The notes beneath the pieces were generated by a model. The model searched no databases and was not told the origin of the DNA. It was given only the letters and a program-made list of their open reading frames with translations. This document shows, piece after piece, positions 1 to 8,844 of a stretch of 64,000 nucleotides of DNA. Position numbers and translations under genes: made by a program. This stretch comes from Cyclobacteriaceae bacterium. GTDB lineage: Bacteria; Bacteroidota; Bacteroidia; Cytophagales; Cyclobacteriaceae. Within the stretch, counting starts at the first letter, position 1; each line of letters begins with the position of its first letter. Where the stretch lies: positions 21,240 through 85,239 of the forward strand of contig JAHEGY010000005.1 of NCBI GenBank assembly GCA_024644875.1, in the 5' to 3' direction.

Positions 1-299
1 AGTGAAGTGGCCTCAAGATAATACTCTTCATCGAAACCTGGCAGATCAATGGGATCAAGGCGTGAGAACCGTAATGCACGGTATATAAAAATCCTTTCAA
101 CATCATTGAGGTGCTGGAGGATTTCTTTTATCGACCATTTGCCGGGTGCATAATAATAATCCTGTTTTTCTTTCGAGATCTTCTCAAAAAAGGAGAGCCC
201 ACTTTTATAATCCTTTTCCAGAAGAGTTATAACATTATACTCTTTTACCCATTTCACATACTGCTGAAACACAGGGGGGATATATTCAAGATCTATCAA
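1..299 (-). CDS. DinB-like superfamily protein, C-terminus cut by window edge
   Basis: About 99 codons of a DinB/YfiT-type four-helix-bundle protein, running off the left edge. Motifs typical of Bacteroidota DinB_2 proteins are visible: a start with IPPVFQQYVKWV, the segment APGKWSIKEILQHLNDVERI around residues 50-70 with the metal-binding His of the first helix pair, and RALRFSRLD followed by LPGFDE. These proteins bind a divalent metal; their reactions are mostly unknown, some being thiol transferases. The only plausible start is TTG at 299, because the in-frame codon two triplets upstream is the stop of the TM2 gene. It probably sits at the end of the TM2/DUF2752 operon. Family call is firm, function is not. 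Confidence 0.72.
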   Translation of the reverse strand, partial: MIDLEYIPPVFQQYVKWVKEYNVITLLEKDYKSGLSFFEKISKEKQDYYYAPGKWSIKEILQHLNDVERIFIYRALRFSRLDPIDLPGFDEEYYLEATS

Positions 300-302
300 G
301 TC

Positions 303-653
303 TTAAGAATTTTTAGTCATCAGGGATACTTCATCGGCAATCTTCCTGTTGTAATCAAAAGCCAGGGTTTGATAATTAACCAGGTCAACGATTGTTCCAA
401 TAAGACATAAACCACCGGTAAATAGGTAAAGCAGTCCCATTCCTATCTGGTTAACAAGAAACCGCTGCACCCCTGCAATTATAAAAAATCCCAGTATGGT
501 GGTAATCAAGATCAATTGTGGATCACGTCTCCTTGTTCTGTAAATATTTGCAAATAACTGGGCTTCATCATCGGCCATTGGCTTGATCAGGTCCTGTATA
601 TAAGACATTTCCTGGCCTTGCAGTTCTGGTAAAAGTTTTAATACACTTGCCAT
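303..653 (-). CDS. TM2 domain membrane protein
   Basis: A 116-residue protein with a soluble N-terminal 45 residues followed by two membrane segments (about 48-66 and 71-92) separated by a short turn. The block GMGLLYLFTGGLCLIGTIVDL matches the second half of the TM2 domain, and GVQRFLVNQ stands where the usual G-x-HRFYLG motif lies, with the His replaced by Gln. TM2 proteins have no established biochemical role. It follows the DUF2752 gene by 4 bases and precedes the DinB-like gene, so the three are likely cotranscribed; TM2 and DUF2752 genes are often paired in this phylum (recollection, not checked). Confidence 0.8.
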   Translation of the reverse strand: MASVLKLLPELQGQEMSYIQDLIKPMADDEAQLFANIYRTRRRDPQLILITTILGFFIIAGVQRFLVNQIGMGLLYLFTGGLCLIGTIVDLVNYQTLAFDYNRKIADEVSLMTKNS

Positions 654-657
654 AATC

Positions 658-984
658 TCAATAATTAAGTTTTAACCTTTTTATATAATCTATAGTCGAC
701 TTATAAATTCTGAAAAACAGTATTATCACGGCTGGAATACCTGCCGGGTGTGCGGAGAAAGACATAACAACATCCCCGTGCAGAAAATATGAAATAGATC
801 TCCCCAGTCCGCAGCCGGGGCAATACTTGAATCCCACATTATTAAATACGCACATGGACATATGTTCTCCATCATGCGGATTAAATAGCGCCAGGATCAA
901 TAAACCCGCACTCCAGACTAAAGCTTCAATAGGAAGGTGAAAGGTTATCCGGCGGTAGAGGTATTTAATCCTGTTAAGATACAT
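658..984 (-). CDS. DUF2752 family membrane protein
   Basis: A 108-residue protein with two hydrophobic segments (about 19-35 and 76-94). Between them lies the DUF2752 signature CPGCGLGRSISYFLHGD at residues 55-71, a CxxCG motif that suggests a metal- or redox-active pair near the membrane. Function of the family is unknown. The start ATG at 984 is preceded by an AT-rich gap of 67 bases after proA's end, so this gene heads its own small operon with the TM2 gene 4 bases downstream. The family call rests on the CPGCGxGR motif and size. Confidence 0.8.
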   Translation of the reverse strand: MYLNRIKYLYRRITFHLPIEALVWSAGLLILALFNPHDGEHMSMCVFNNVGFKYCPGCGLGRSISYFLHGDVVMSFSAHPAGIPAVIILFFRIYKSTIDYIKRLKLNY

Positions 985-1051
985 TCATTATTCTTTTACC
1001 TAAAAATAACATAATTCTGATAAACTCAAAATGATGTCGCGTCAATACCAT

Positions 1052-2302
1052 TTAATTTTCCCTGATCTGACCCTGGCCGGTCACTATCCATTTATAGCTG
1101 GTAAGTTCTTTAAGTGCCATAGGTCCCCTGGCATGAAGTTTTTGAGTGCTGATCCCAATTTCAGCTCCCATTTCAAACTGGGCTCCATCGGTGAAGGCTG
1201 TAGAAGTATTTGCATATACCACGGCTGCATCTACTTCCTTGCAGAACCTGCTGATTATTTCCTGGTTTTCTGAAATGACAGCCTCGCTGTGTTTTGAACT
1301 ATATTCAGCAATATGATCAAGTGCCCTGTCTACACTTGGTACCGTTTTGATGGATATCTTTTTTGCCAGAAATTCTGTTCCAAAATGGCTTTCAAGGGCC
1401 GGGAATAACAGCTTATCTGGATAATTACCCTTTAAAACCGTATAGGCATCTTCATCGGCGTATACTTCAACACCACCTTTGGCGAGCTCCTCACACAGAT
1501 TCGGAAGATCTTGTAGCCTGGAAGCATGGATGATAAGGCAATCGAGGGCATTACATACACTTACTCTTCTTAATTTGGCGTTTGTTATGATGGTCTTCCC
1601 TTTTTTTATATCAGCATCCTGATCGTAATAAGTATGTACTATTCCAGCCCCTGTTTCAATTACAGGGACTTTGGAATTATGTCTGACAAAGTCGATCAAT
1701 CCCTGGCTCCCCCTTGGGATAATTATGTCAATATAATCAGAGGCATTCATCATTTCAGCTGTTGCTTCCCTGTCGGGGGGTAAGAGCTGGACAATGTTTT
1801 TATTAAGACCTGACTTCTCCAATACGCCGTGCAGGATCTGAATAATAGCAAGATTAGAAAAATGCGCATCACTACCACCTTTTAACAGACATACATTCCC
1901 TGACTTCAGGCATAATGAAAATACATCAAAGGTCACATTGGGTCTTGCTTCATAAATAATACCGACCACACCCAGTGGAACACGAATTTTTTCAAGTTGC
2001 AATCCGTTTTTCAAGGTCCTTTCTTCTATTATTTCTCCCAGAGGAGATTCAAGGCCTTTTACATTCAATATGTCGGCGGCGAGGTTCCGGATTCGTTCCG
2101 GATTAAGCTTAAGCCGGTCTAATTTTGGGTCATCCTCCGGCATCCTGTCAAGGTCCTTTTTGTTTTCCTCAATCAGATGATCAGTTGCCCTGATGGTTTC
2201 AGCAGCTAATTGTTTCAATATTTCTGTAACCTGCCCGTTTGTGAAATGTATGATGTCTCTACAAGCCTTCCTGGCATGATCAAATATCTCCTGATTTTTC
2301 AT
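1052..2302 (-). CDS. proA: Glutamate-5-semialdehyde dehydrogenase (gamma-glutamyl phosphate reductase)
   Basis: Second step of proline synthesis: NADPH reduction of gamma-glutamyl phosphate to glutamate semialdehyde in the cytoplasm. The 416-residue length fits the family. Visible are [16 protein letters not shown] (about 111-126), the KGGSDA nucleotide-binding segment (141-146), the catalytic Cys in [10 protein letters not shown] (Cys250) and the C-terminal signature [17 protein letters not shown]. It starts 2 bases after the proB stop, so the pair is translationally close. Its transcript may begin upstream of a fucosidase gene, because proB follows that gene by only 4 bases. Confidence 0.96.
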   Translation of the reverse strand: MKNQEIFDHARKACRDIIHFTNGQVTEILKQLAAETIRATDHLIEENKKDLDRMPEDDPKLDRLKLNPERIRNLAADILNVKGLESPLGEIIEERTLKNGLQLEKIRVPLGVVGIIYEARPNVTFDVFSLCLKSGNVCLLKGGSDAHFSNLAIIQILHGVLEKSGLNKNIVQLLPPDREATAEMMNASDYIDIIIPRGSQGLIDFVRHNSKVPVIETGAGIVHTYYDQDADIKKGKTIITNAKLRRVSVCNALDCLIIHASRLQDLPNLCEELAKGGVEVYADEDAYTVLKGNYPDKLLFPALESHFGTEFLAKKISIKTVPSVDRALDHIAEYSSKHSEAVISENQEIISRFCKEVDAAVVYANTSTAFTDGAQFEMGAEIGISTQKLHARGPMALKELTSYKWIVTGQGQIREN

Positions 2303-2304
2303 AG

Positions 2305-3384
2305 TTAAAACATAAATAAGTGATCATAGTGAATAACCGGCCGTTGATTTTTCATTCCAATCCCAGTCCTTGCTTTCTCATCGCTATATCTGGCTATACC
2401 CAGGCCGACCTGGGTTCTTTTTTCATCATAGATCATGATGACATCTCCCTTTTTAAAATGTCCTTCTATATAAGTAATTCCTACCGGAAGCAAACTAATG
2501 GCCTTCTCTGATCTCAAAGCTTTCAAAGCACCCTCATTGATCACAACGGCCCCTTTTTCAAAGCCTCTAGCATGGGATAACCACTTTTTTATAGTTGACT
2601 TCCCGGGAGAGGGAATAAACCGGGTACATTGTGAAGAACCTTCGAGCACAGCATTGATTATTCCACTTTTAAGGCCATTGGCAATTACCACTTCTATCCC
2701 ATGTGACGCTACCTTTGCGGCCATATGTGCCTTGGTAAGCATTCCACCTTTCCCAAAGGCTGATTTTTCGGTATTGATATGTTTCTCGAATTCACGGTCA
2801 CCAGCATGGATCCGTGGGATCAGGGCCGAGTCATCCTGTTCAGCCATATTCATAATCCCATCAACTGAAGTTAAAATGATCAAAGGATTCAGGTTAAGCA
2901 TTCCGGCAACCAAACCTGCCAGTTCATCATTATCCGTAAACATCAATTCTGTTACGGAAATAACATCATTCTCATTGACTATTGGGATAATATTATTCTT
3001 CAGTAGAACCTGAAAGCAATTTTTCATGTTTTGAAAATGGTCCCTTGACCTGAAATCATCCCTGGTTACAAGCACCTGTGAACAGATAAGTCTCTGATCT
3101 TTAAAAAGCCGTGAATAAGCTTCAATTAACCTTACCTGTCCCAGGGAGGACCACATCTGCCGAAGTCCAACCGCGTCGAATTTATTCTTGGGTTGGTAAA
3201 TGGAACGCCCTGCGGCCACCGCCCCTGATGATATCAATACAACATCATATCCGGATTTTTTTACCTCTGCGACCTGTAATACAAGATCCTTTATCCGGGA
3301 TTGGTCCAGCAGACCCTGGGAATCCGTCAGCACATTTGATCCGATCTTTATACCAATCATTCCCTTCTGTTTCCCCGGGTTCAT
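2305..3384 (-). CDS. proB: Glutamate 5-kinase with C-terminal PUA domain
   Basis: First step of proline synthesis: ATP-dependent phosphorylation of glutamate, normally inhibited by proline. The amino acid kinase domain covers about residues 9-255, with [32 protein letters not shown] and [13 protein letters not shown] (the FGTGGM motif with Lys for Thr). Residues about 270-350 form a PUA domain ([26 protein letters not shown]). Length 359 is normal. ATG at 3384 lies 4 bases after the stop of the upstream fucosidase gene, an unusual partner for proBA. Whether the two are cotranscribed cannot be settled from sequence, but there is no room for a promoter between them except inside the fucosidase gene. 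Confidence 0.96.
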   Translation of the reverse strand: MNPGKQKGMIGIKIGSNVLTDSQGLLDQSRIKDLVLQVAEVKKSGYDVVLISSGAVAAGRSIYQPKNKFDAVGLRQMWSSLGQVRLIEAYSRLFKDQRLICSQVLVTRDDFRSRDHFQNMKNCFQVLLKNNIIPIVNENDVISVTELMFTDNDELAGLVAGMLNLNPLIILTSVDGIMNMAEQDDSALIPRIHAGDREFEKHINTEKSAFGKGGMLTKAHMAAKVASHGIEVVIANGLKSGIINAVLEGSSQCTRFIPSPGKSTIKKWLSHARGFEKGAVVINEGALKALRSEKAISLLPVGITYIEGHFKKGDVIMIYDEKRTQVGLGIARYSDEKARTGIGMKNQRPVIHYDHLFMF

Positions 3385-3388
3385 ATGA

Positions 3389-4711
3389 TTATTTTATTTT
3401 TACAACAACGATCGTATCGATTTCCTTCCGGACTTCAAAAGGCACATTAATGACCGTTCCGAATTTATCCTGTTTGAACTTTAATTTTGAGCCATCATCA
3501 TACAGTGAAACAGATTCGATTTTATCGGTAAAATTTGGCAGAAAAACGGCATCATCCCTCAAATTCATGACATGAACATAAACAGTATTGCCTTTTTGAG
3601 TGGTAGCCCCCCATTCACGTGGAGGCACCGGACCTTTTCTTGTTCCATAATAGGATTCCCCATATTTCTCAAGCCAATTCCCGATTACCTTCAAAGTATC
3701 CATATTCTCTGCCTGTAATTTTCCATTGGGCTGTGGGCCATTATTCAGCAGGAAATTGGCGCCATACCCTGCGGCTTTAACCATGGTTTGTATTAACTGC
3801 TTTGTTGATTTAAATCTTCTGTCCTTAATATTGTATCCCCATGAACCATTCATCGTTTCGCACATCTCCAGAGGTAGTGCGGAGATAGCGGAGGTTTGAT
3901 TGAAGCCCATGGTATTTTCACCGGGAAGGTCTCTTTCAAACATCTGAAAATCTTCGCCGGGTAAAGGTGCTTTGTGGTGATTACTTCCTATCAGGGTTCC
4001 CGGTTGTAATTTATGGATCAGGGCATACGTTTTATCCAATTGCCAGTCCGCATTCCACTGATCCCACATCCCATCAAACCAGATCCCTCCGATATCGCCA
4101 TAGTTGGTCAGCAATTCTGTTAACTGGGTATTCATAAAATCAATGTACGTATCCCAGTCACCGGAATCGGGACGCCCTGTATATCCCTGTCCTGTCCGTC
4201 CTCTTGGATAGTAATCGGGATGGTGCCAGTCTAATTGCGAATAATAGAAGAATAGTTTTATCCCTTGTTTATCACATTCCTCTTTTAATAGTTTAAGCAC
4301 ATCTTTCCCGTATTGTGTACGATCTACAATATCCCAGTTGCTTACCTCGGAATCATACATGGCAAATCCATCATGATGCTTACTGGTTATGGTGATATAT
4401 TTCATCCCTGCTTCTTTTACCACGGAAACCCATTCTGCAGGATCAAATTCGAAAGGATTAAAATAATTCGGAAGATCTTCATAGGCCACGATAGGGATCT
4501 CTTTTTGGTTCATAATCCATTCAGCAATACCCATATCACCACCACCAGCCATGACCGAGTACACTCCCCAGTGCAAAAACATACCGTATTTCGCATCCTG
4601 AAACCACTCCCTGTTTTTCAGGTTTTCTTCTGTTGGCTGATATCCAGTTTGAGCAAGATCGGGGATTGAGAATATCGAAAGCGTTAATAATATTAAAAGA
4701 AATCTTTTCAT
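3389..4711 (-). CDS. Secreted alpha-L-fucosidase, GH29
   Basis: A 440-residue exported glycosidase that should release terminal alpha-L-fucose. Residues 1-20 are a signal peptide ending in LAQ. All key positions known from GH29 structures are present: FLHWG (His47), AEW (Glu64-Trp65), SKHHDGF (His112-His113) and the nucleophile Asp213 in GGIWFDGMW. The C-terminal part has LLNNGPQPNGKL and a short beta domain. It shares little detail with the three tandem paralogs at 8845-11987 and resembles classical GH29 enzymes. A TAATTTTG element on the minus strand (4762-4769) could be its promoter. The proBA genes follow directly. Confidence 0.93.
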   Translation of the reverse strand: MKRFLLILLTLSIFSIPDLAQTGYQPTEENLKNREWFQDAKYGMFLHWGVYSVMAGGGDMGIAEWIMNQKEIPIVAYEDLPNYFNPFEFDPAEWVSVVKEAGMKYITITSKHHDGFAMYDSEVSNWDIVDRTQYGKDVLKLLKEECDKQGIKLFFYYSQLDWHHPDYYPRGRTGQGYTGRPDSGDWDTYIDFMNTQLTELLTNYGDIGGIWFDGMWDQWNADWQLDKTYALIHKLQPGTLIGSNHHKAPLPGEDFQMFERDLPGENTMGFNQTSAISALPLEMCETMNGSWGYNIKDRRFKSTKQLIQTMVKAAGYGANFLLNNGPQPNGKLQAENMDTLKVIGNWLEKYGESYYGTRKGPVPPREWGATTQKGNTVYVHVMNLRDDAVFLPNFTDKIESVSLYDDGSKLKFKQDKFGTVINVPFEVRKEIDTIVVVKIK

Positions 4712-4761
4712 TTTATAAAAATTTTAAAACCCTATAATTATATAATGCGTGTATTTTATTC

Positions 4762-4769
4762 CAAAATTA
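4762..4769 (-). promoter_or_regulatory. Possible -7 element (TAATTTTG) for the fucosidase gene
   Basis: Read on the minus strand this is TAATTTTG, an exact match to the Bacteroidota -7 consensus TAnnTTTG, 50 bases before the ATG at 4711. No clear TTTG -33 element is seen at the right distance, so support is modest. Confidence 0.3.
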
Positions 4770-4790
4770 GAAGGAGTTTGAACTTTAAAC

Positions 4791-5588
4791 TCATAAAGCC
4801 TTGATTTCAATATCTTTATAAAAAACTTCTGCGGCTTCTGACTGAAATTGAATTTTCCCTTTTGTTAAGGGAACCAGTTTTCCATTGATCGACTGGCTGG
4901 AGTTTGTGGCTTTGAGGACCACATTCCCATTCATAATGTGCGTAATATTACCGTTATCTACGATAAGTTCCATTTCATTCCACTGGCCTGTAGGTTTTTC
5001 GTAGGTGCCGGATTTGATCACCCTCTGATGCACACCTTCTAACAAATGCCCTGTTTCTGAATATTTCAGATTGATGCGGCCATCGATTTCAACCGAATCC
5101 ACATGTACATCTATCTGAGCTCCATCAAGGCTATGATAGTCCCCGCAATCACCTTCCATGATCTGGCTTTCGTGGCTTCGCATCCAGTGATCGCTTTGAG
5201 CGCCGTGCGGACCCACACAATGATAAAGTAATCCACTATCCCGTTTTTCATTTTCCCTGGGTGGATATCTCTTCTCCCCCCATTTAAACTTAAAACGTAA
5301 GTGATAATTTTCGAATTCCTCAACGGTAGTGAGTGCGCCCCATATGCGGCCATCTATCCTGATGTTTCCATCCACCACTGAGAAGATATTATCCGGATCT
5401 TTATTAACACCAATAATTTCCTCATTCCCGGAACCTGGCTGATAACTGAGATACGTTTCCCAGCCATCCAGATTTTCACCATTGAATAGGGATACCCATT
5501 CCTGATCCTTTTCTTTTTCCGAGCAGGAAGTAAGAAATAAAGTTAACAGGAGCACTGAAATTACATAATATAACCGATTCATGTTCAT
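4791..5588 (-). CDS. DUF1080 lipoprotein (3-keto-disaccharide hydrolase-like)
   Basis: A 265-residue lipoprotein: signal segment with lipobox FLTSC, Cys near residue 22. The remainder is a single concanavalin-like DUF1080 domain with the family landmarks WVSLFNGENLDGWETY, RDSGLLYHCVGPHG, SQIMEGDCGDYH and IQFQSEAAEVFYKDIEIKAL. DUF1080 members in Bacteroidota have been tied to hydrolysis of 3-keto-glycosides, in a route where an oxidoreductase first oxidises C3 of the sugar. A Gfo/Idh/MocA oxidoreductase lies at 12378. The surroundings (fucosidases, PHP, SMP-30) fit a carbohydrate role; the substrate is not deducible. Confidence 0.88.
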   Translation of the reverse strand: MNMNRLYYVISVLLLTLFLTSCSEKEKDQEWVSLFNGENLDGWETYLSYQPGSGNEEIIGVNKDPDNIFSVVDGNIRIDGRIWGALTTVEEFENYHLRFKFKWGEKRYPPRENEKRDSGLLYHCVGPHGAQSDHWMRSHESQIMEGDCGDYHSLDGAQIDVHVDSVEIDGRINLKYSETGHLLEGVHQRVIKSGTYEKPTGQWNEMELIVDNGNITHIMNGNVVLKATNSSQSINGKLVPLTKGKIQFQSEAAEVFYKDIEIKAL

Positions 5589-5635
5589 AAATTTAAGATC
5601 TCATTAATTTGTGTAAAATTAAACCATAAGAAATA

Positions 5636-6322
5636 TCAGGATCCATTACGCAGGTCCTCAAGTTTTTTATTCTTATAAACAATATCTTTAAATTCTGCTT
5701 CACAGCCCTCTCCGGTAGGCGATTGAGATAAAAACCCAGCATACACAGGATCATCTGTTTCCATATGGAAATACCTGACAAAGTGCCAGAACTTTCCATC
5801 CGATGAATAATGAAAAACATATGCTGTCCCCAGGCCAGATATACGAAGATATACTACAGATCCCTCTATGACCGAACCATTAGCGTCATCAGAAATATTT
5901 CTTGTCACCACGGAAACAACCATAGGTTCGCCCTGTGGGGAATATTCAAAACACAATTTGGCCCAATGTGTATCATTTGCATACAATATCAATACCCCCG
6001 CATCATATTTTGATTCAAAGTTCACATGTACCTTTGCGGAAAGTTGAAAATAAGGAGTGGGCTGACAAACAGCACCAGGGGCATTTAAGACTTTATATTC
6101 ACCCTGCGGATCAATAAACATATCTGTTTCAGGTCCTGAATGGATCTTCAGGATCCCGGATTCAAAAGTGTAGCGCTCAGGTTGTTCTATCCATTCCAGT
6201 TTCCCGGGCAGGGATTCAATAGAGATTGAAGATATTTCCTGTGCCATCGAACTAATACAGGTAAAAAGTACAGAAACAAGCAGATAAATACGAATTGACA
6301 TCCCTGAGAATATTTTATACAT
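5636..6322 (-). CDS. Exported DUF1349-type concanavalin-fold protein
   Basis: A 228-residue protein with a signal peptide ending near residue 28 (ISSMAQ). The mature part resembles DUF1349 (regulation of enolase protein 1-like, ConA fold): PGKLEWI, TDMFIDPQG, YFQLSAKVHVNFESKYDAGVLI split over about 90-110, WAKLCFEYSPQGEP, and YAGFLSQSPTGEGCEAEFKDI. The N-terminal start could also be the ATG at 6301. Such domains usually bind or act on carbohydrates, but no catalytic residue can be assigned. It lies between the DUF1080 and PHP genes in the same direction with gaps of 47 and 126 bases. Confidence 0.75.
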   Translation of the reverse strand: MYKIFSGMSIRIYLLVSVLFTCISSMAQEISSISIESLPGKLEWIEQPERYTFESGILKIHSGPETDMFIDPQGEYKVLNAPGAVCQPTPYFQLSAKVHVNFESKYDAGVLILYANDTHWAKLCFEYSPQGEPMVVSVVTRNISDDANGSVIEGSVVYLRISGLGTAYVFHYSSDGKFWHFVRYFHMETDDPVYAGFLSQSPTGEGCEAEFKDIVYKNKKLEDLRNGS

Positions 6323-6448
6323 AATTAGTTACAAATTCGATGATGTACAATGAATTTTTAGGAAAAGGATTCTTAGGACATAGATTTTCCGGGATAGAAT
6401 CTGATTTGCTTTCCAGAATTCACTTCGGATTGATTGGATATAGCAGGA

Positions 6449-7588
6449 TCATCCGGCAGGCTTCAAAACAACTTTAAGCGTATTATCAGGTTCGGTTAAG
6501 AAATTCTCCACACTGATCCTTCGGGCATCCCGGACCTCATCGAACTGGATGATCAGGCTGCTGCGGGGAAGCAGATCCAGTTTTTCACGAGTATCAAGGT
6601 CCACCATATTAAAAATGAAATCAGAATTGTTTTTCAGATTATAATAGCTCCTTCCCCTGTCATCTGTAAAGAAGGCTGCAGAGACTTCAATTGAATTATA
6701 AAAAAGAGGTTCGACATATTTCTCACGACCAATTACCATATTATTGAACCAGACAACAGATCGCGCATCATCCAAAGCGTCTCTTATGCCTTCGGCAGAC
6801 CTGGATTCGGCAAAAACCAGGGTGACCGGCCTGTGTTCCACCGTTGGACTACGTTCAAAAAATGCCTCCGTCGAGTGTATATCCGAATTACTCAACATCG
6901 CCAGGTCATAGTCAAGGCACCATTGAAATGCCTCCGGATACCACTCACCCGAATTTGCTACTTCAATTCCCTTAATCCAACCTTTTGAGATCAGTTCCTT
7001 ATGAACATCATAGATCTCTATACCCTCGGGTGCCTGCGATGTCCATCCCGGGTGATTCCAGAACACAAAGCCACCCTGATCATTGGCTTCCCTAAGTGCA
7101 TTCATATAATCTTTCAGTTCATGATCAATACTGTCCATGAAGTTAGAAGACGTTTTTGCAGAATGTTTTAACCTGATCAATTCAGTCTCGATCTTTGCAG
7201 CATTGTTTATAAAAATACCATTCAGGTGACCGGGGGGCATCTGCCTTGTGATTTCCGTTCCCTGTATAACAATGATATTCCGTCTTTTCCCATGGGGCAT
7301 GGCAATTTCGTAACCAGCATTGTGCTGAACAGGGATATATTCTTTATGCGGCTGATATTCAATATGGTCAGTAATGGAAATGGCATCATAACCCATTGTC
7401 CAGGCTTCCTCCACTCTTATGGTAGGCCAGACATTTCCATCAGAAAAAACCGTATGAATATGGAAATCACATTTCAAGGTTTCGAATTCAAGGATATCCG
7501 GGACCATCATATCATTGCGGACCATCTGAGCCTGACTGAAAAGGCCAAATACTGTAAATAAAAATGCGGTAAAAAAAATCGTTCTCAT
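6449..7588 (-). CDS. Exported PHP-domain phosphodiesterase (Sb-PDE-like)
   Basis: A 379-residue PHP-superfamily hydrolase with an N-terminal signal peptide (to about residue 21, SQAQM). Metal-binding motifs are clear: CDFHIHTVFSDG (His43, His45, Asp50), SITDHIEY (Asp74-His75), GTEITRQMPPGHLNGIF, FWNHPGW and SNSDIHS. I recall a family of Bacteroidota phosphodiesterases named after a Sphingobium enzyme (Sb-PDE) with this exact motif layout, so a periplasmic phosphodiesterase is the best call; the natural substrate is unknown. The start at 7588 is chosen because it begins a compact signal peptide; an in-frame ATG at 7621 adds 11 residues. Confidence 0.8.
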   Translation of the reverse strand: MRTIFFTAFLFTVFGLFSQAQMVRNDMMVPDILEFETLKCDFHIHTVFSDGNVWPTIRVEEAWTMGYDAISITDHIEYQPHKEYIPVQHNAGYEIAMPHGKRRNIIVIQGTEITRQMPPGHLNGIFINNAAKIETELIRLKHSAKTSSNFMDSIDHELKDYMNALREANDQGGFVFWNHPGWTSQAPEGIEIYDVHKELISKGWIKGIEVANSGEWYPEAFQWCLDYDLAMLSNSDIHSTEAFFERSPTVEHRPVTLVFAESRSAEGIRDALDDARSVVWFNNMVIGREKYVEPLFYNSIEVSAAFFTDDRGRSYYNLKNNSDFIFNMVDLDTREKLDLLPRSSLIIQFDEVRDARRISVENFLTEPDNTLKVVLKPAG

Positions 7589-7804
7589 AAGACCAAAAGT
7601 AAAAACAAAAAATAATTTCAATTTCTAAATAAAATTAACATAAAATTATTTCCTCAAACTTAATCTCAATCAATTTTATCAAAAAATTAACCTGATGAAC
7701 AAAAATAACCTGAGTACCGAATTCTAAAATCCAGGTATTCCGTCCAAGTCCAGGTAACAATCAGGATTCAGGAAAAATATGCCAATTAGATTGAGCAAAG
7801 GATT

Positions 7805-8809
7805 CTATTTCAAGTTCACCCGCAGCAAAAACATATCTGCTGTAATGTAAAGGGTCTTTTCCTCTGTATCAAATGCACAATTAGCGGTTGCCTGGGTAGT
7901 TTTAATGGTTCCCAGGTGTTTACCGTCAGGATTAAACACCCAGACACCCCCTGGCCCGGTAGCAAAGATAAATCCATCTTTACTAACTTTCAGGCCATCA
8001 GGAAGTCCCTTTTCCTGGCCAACCTTAGCGGTCGCATCATAAAATACTCGGCCTTCGCTTACATTCCCATCACTCATTACATCATACACCATCCATATGG
8101 CTTTTTCCGGATCCGAATTGGCAACATACAATTTTTTTTCATCCGGTGAAAAGGCTATCCCATTTGGCCTTGAGAGCTTATCATTCAGCAGAACAATCTG
8201 CCCTTCAGAAGTAAGTCTGTATACTCCCTGAAACTCAATTTCTTTTGCAGGATCGTTTACATTCCCTTCCAGGCCATAGGGAGGATCGGTGAAATACAAA
8301 TCGCCATTACTATGATAACAAGCATCATTCGGACTATTCAATCTTTTACCTTCATACATTCCGGCCAGGGTTTCGTATTCGGGCTTCGGATCATTCAGTG
8401 AGGCTTTCATTTCGGCTACGCGTCTGTCGCCATGCTGGCATAATACCAAAGCACCATCAGGGCTTAGCAGAAGGCCATTCGAACCAGGCTCTCCATTTCT
8501 AGGATCATTTCCGGTATAGCCCGATGGTTCCAGGTATATTGAAAGGCTGTCCTGTTGGCTCCACTTGTATACCCTATTGGGGGGGATATCGGAGAATATT
8601 AAAAAATTGCCCCGGGATATCCAAAGGGGCCCTTCCGACCATTCAAAACCTTCAGCAATCACTTCAATTTCGGTGTTTTCGGCTATGATCTGGTTGAGTT
8701 CATCATCGTGACGCTCAATGCTGCCGATCGTTCTTTTCGTTTCTTGATTTTCCTGCATATTGCAGGACAGTAATAAGAAAGGGATCAGGAATAATTTAAT
8801 GTTTTTCAT
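7805..8809 (-). CDS. SMP-30/gluconolactonase-family lipoprotein
   Basis: A 334-residue six-bladed beta-propeller of the SMP-30/Gluconolactonase/LRE-like region family. Residues 1-16 form a lipoprotein signal with lipobox LLLSC. Family hallmarks are EGFEWSEGPLWI (metal-binding Glu), RLNSPNDACYHSNGDLYFTD, LSRPNGIAFSPDEKKLYVAN and KGLPDGLKVSKDGFIFATG (metal-binding Asn/Asp). Such enzymes hydrolyse sugar lactones using calcium or zinc. Next to fucosidases, a fuconolactone or another aldonolactone is a reasonable but unproven substrate. Transcribed in the same direction as the GH29 triplet that ends 35 bases upstream. Confidence 0.9.
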   Translation of the reverse strand: MKNIKLFLIPFLLLSCNMQENQETKRTIGSIERHDDELNQIIAENTEIEVIAEGFEWSEGPLWISRGNFLIFSDIPPNRVYKWSQQDSLSIYLEPSGYTGNDPRNGEPGSNGLLLSPDGALVLCQHGDRRVAEMKASLNDPKPEYETLAGMYEGKRLNSPNDACYHSNGDLYFTDPPYGLEGNVNDPAKEIEFQGVYRLTSEGQIVLLNDKLSRPNGIAFSPDEKKLYVANSDPEKAIWMVYDVMSDGNVSEGRVFYDATAKVGQEKGLPDGLKVSKDGFIFATGPGGVWVFNPDGKHLGTIKTTQATANCAFDTEEKTLYITADMFLLRVNLK

Positions 8810-8844
8810 AATGTGTATCTAAAGCTAAATATATCTGAGATTAT

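Noticed and set aside
2498..3013. 171-codon plus-strand ORF opposite proB
   Set aside because: Antisense to conserved proB and without family features.
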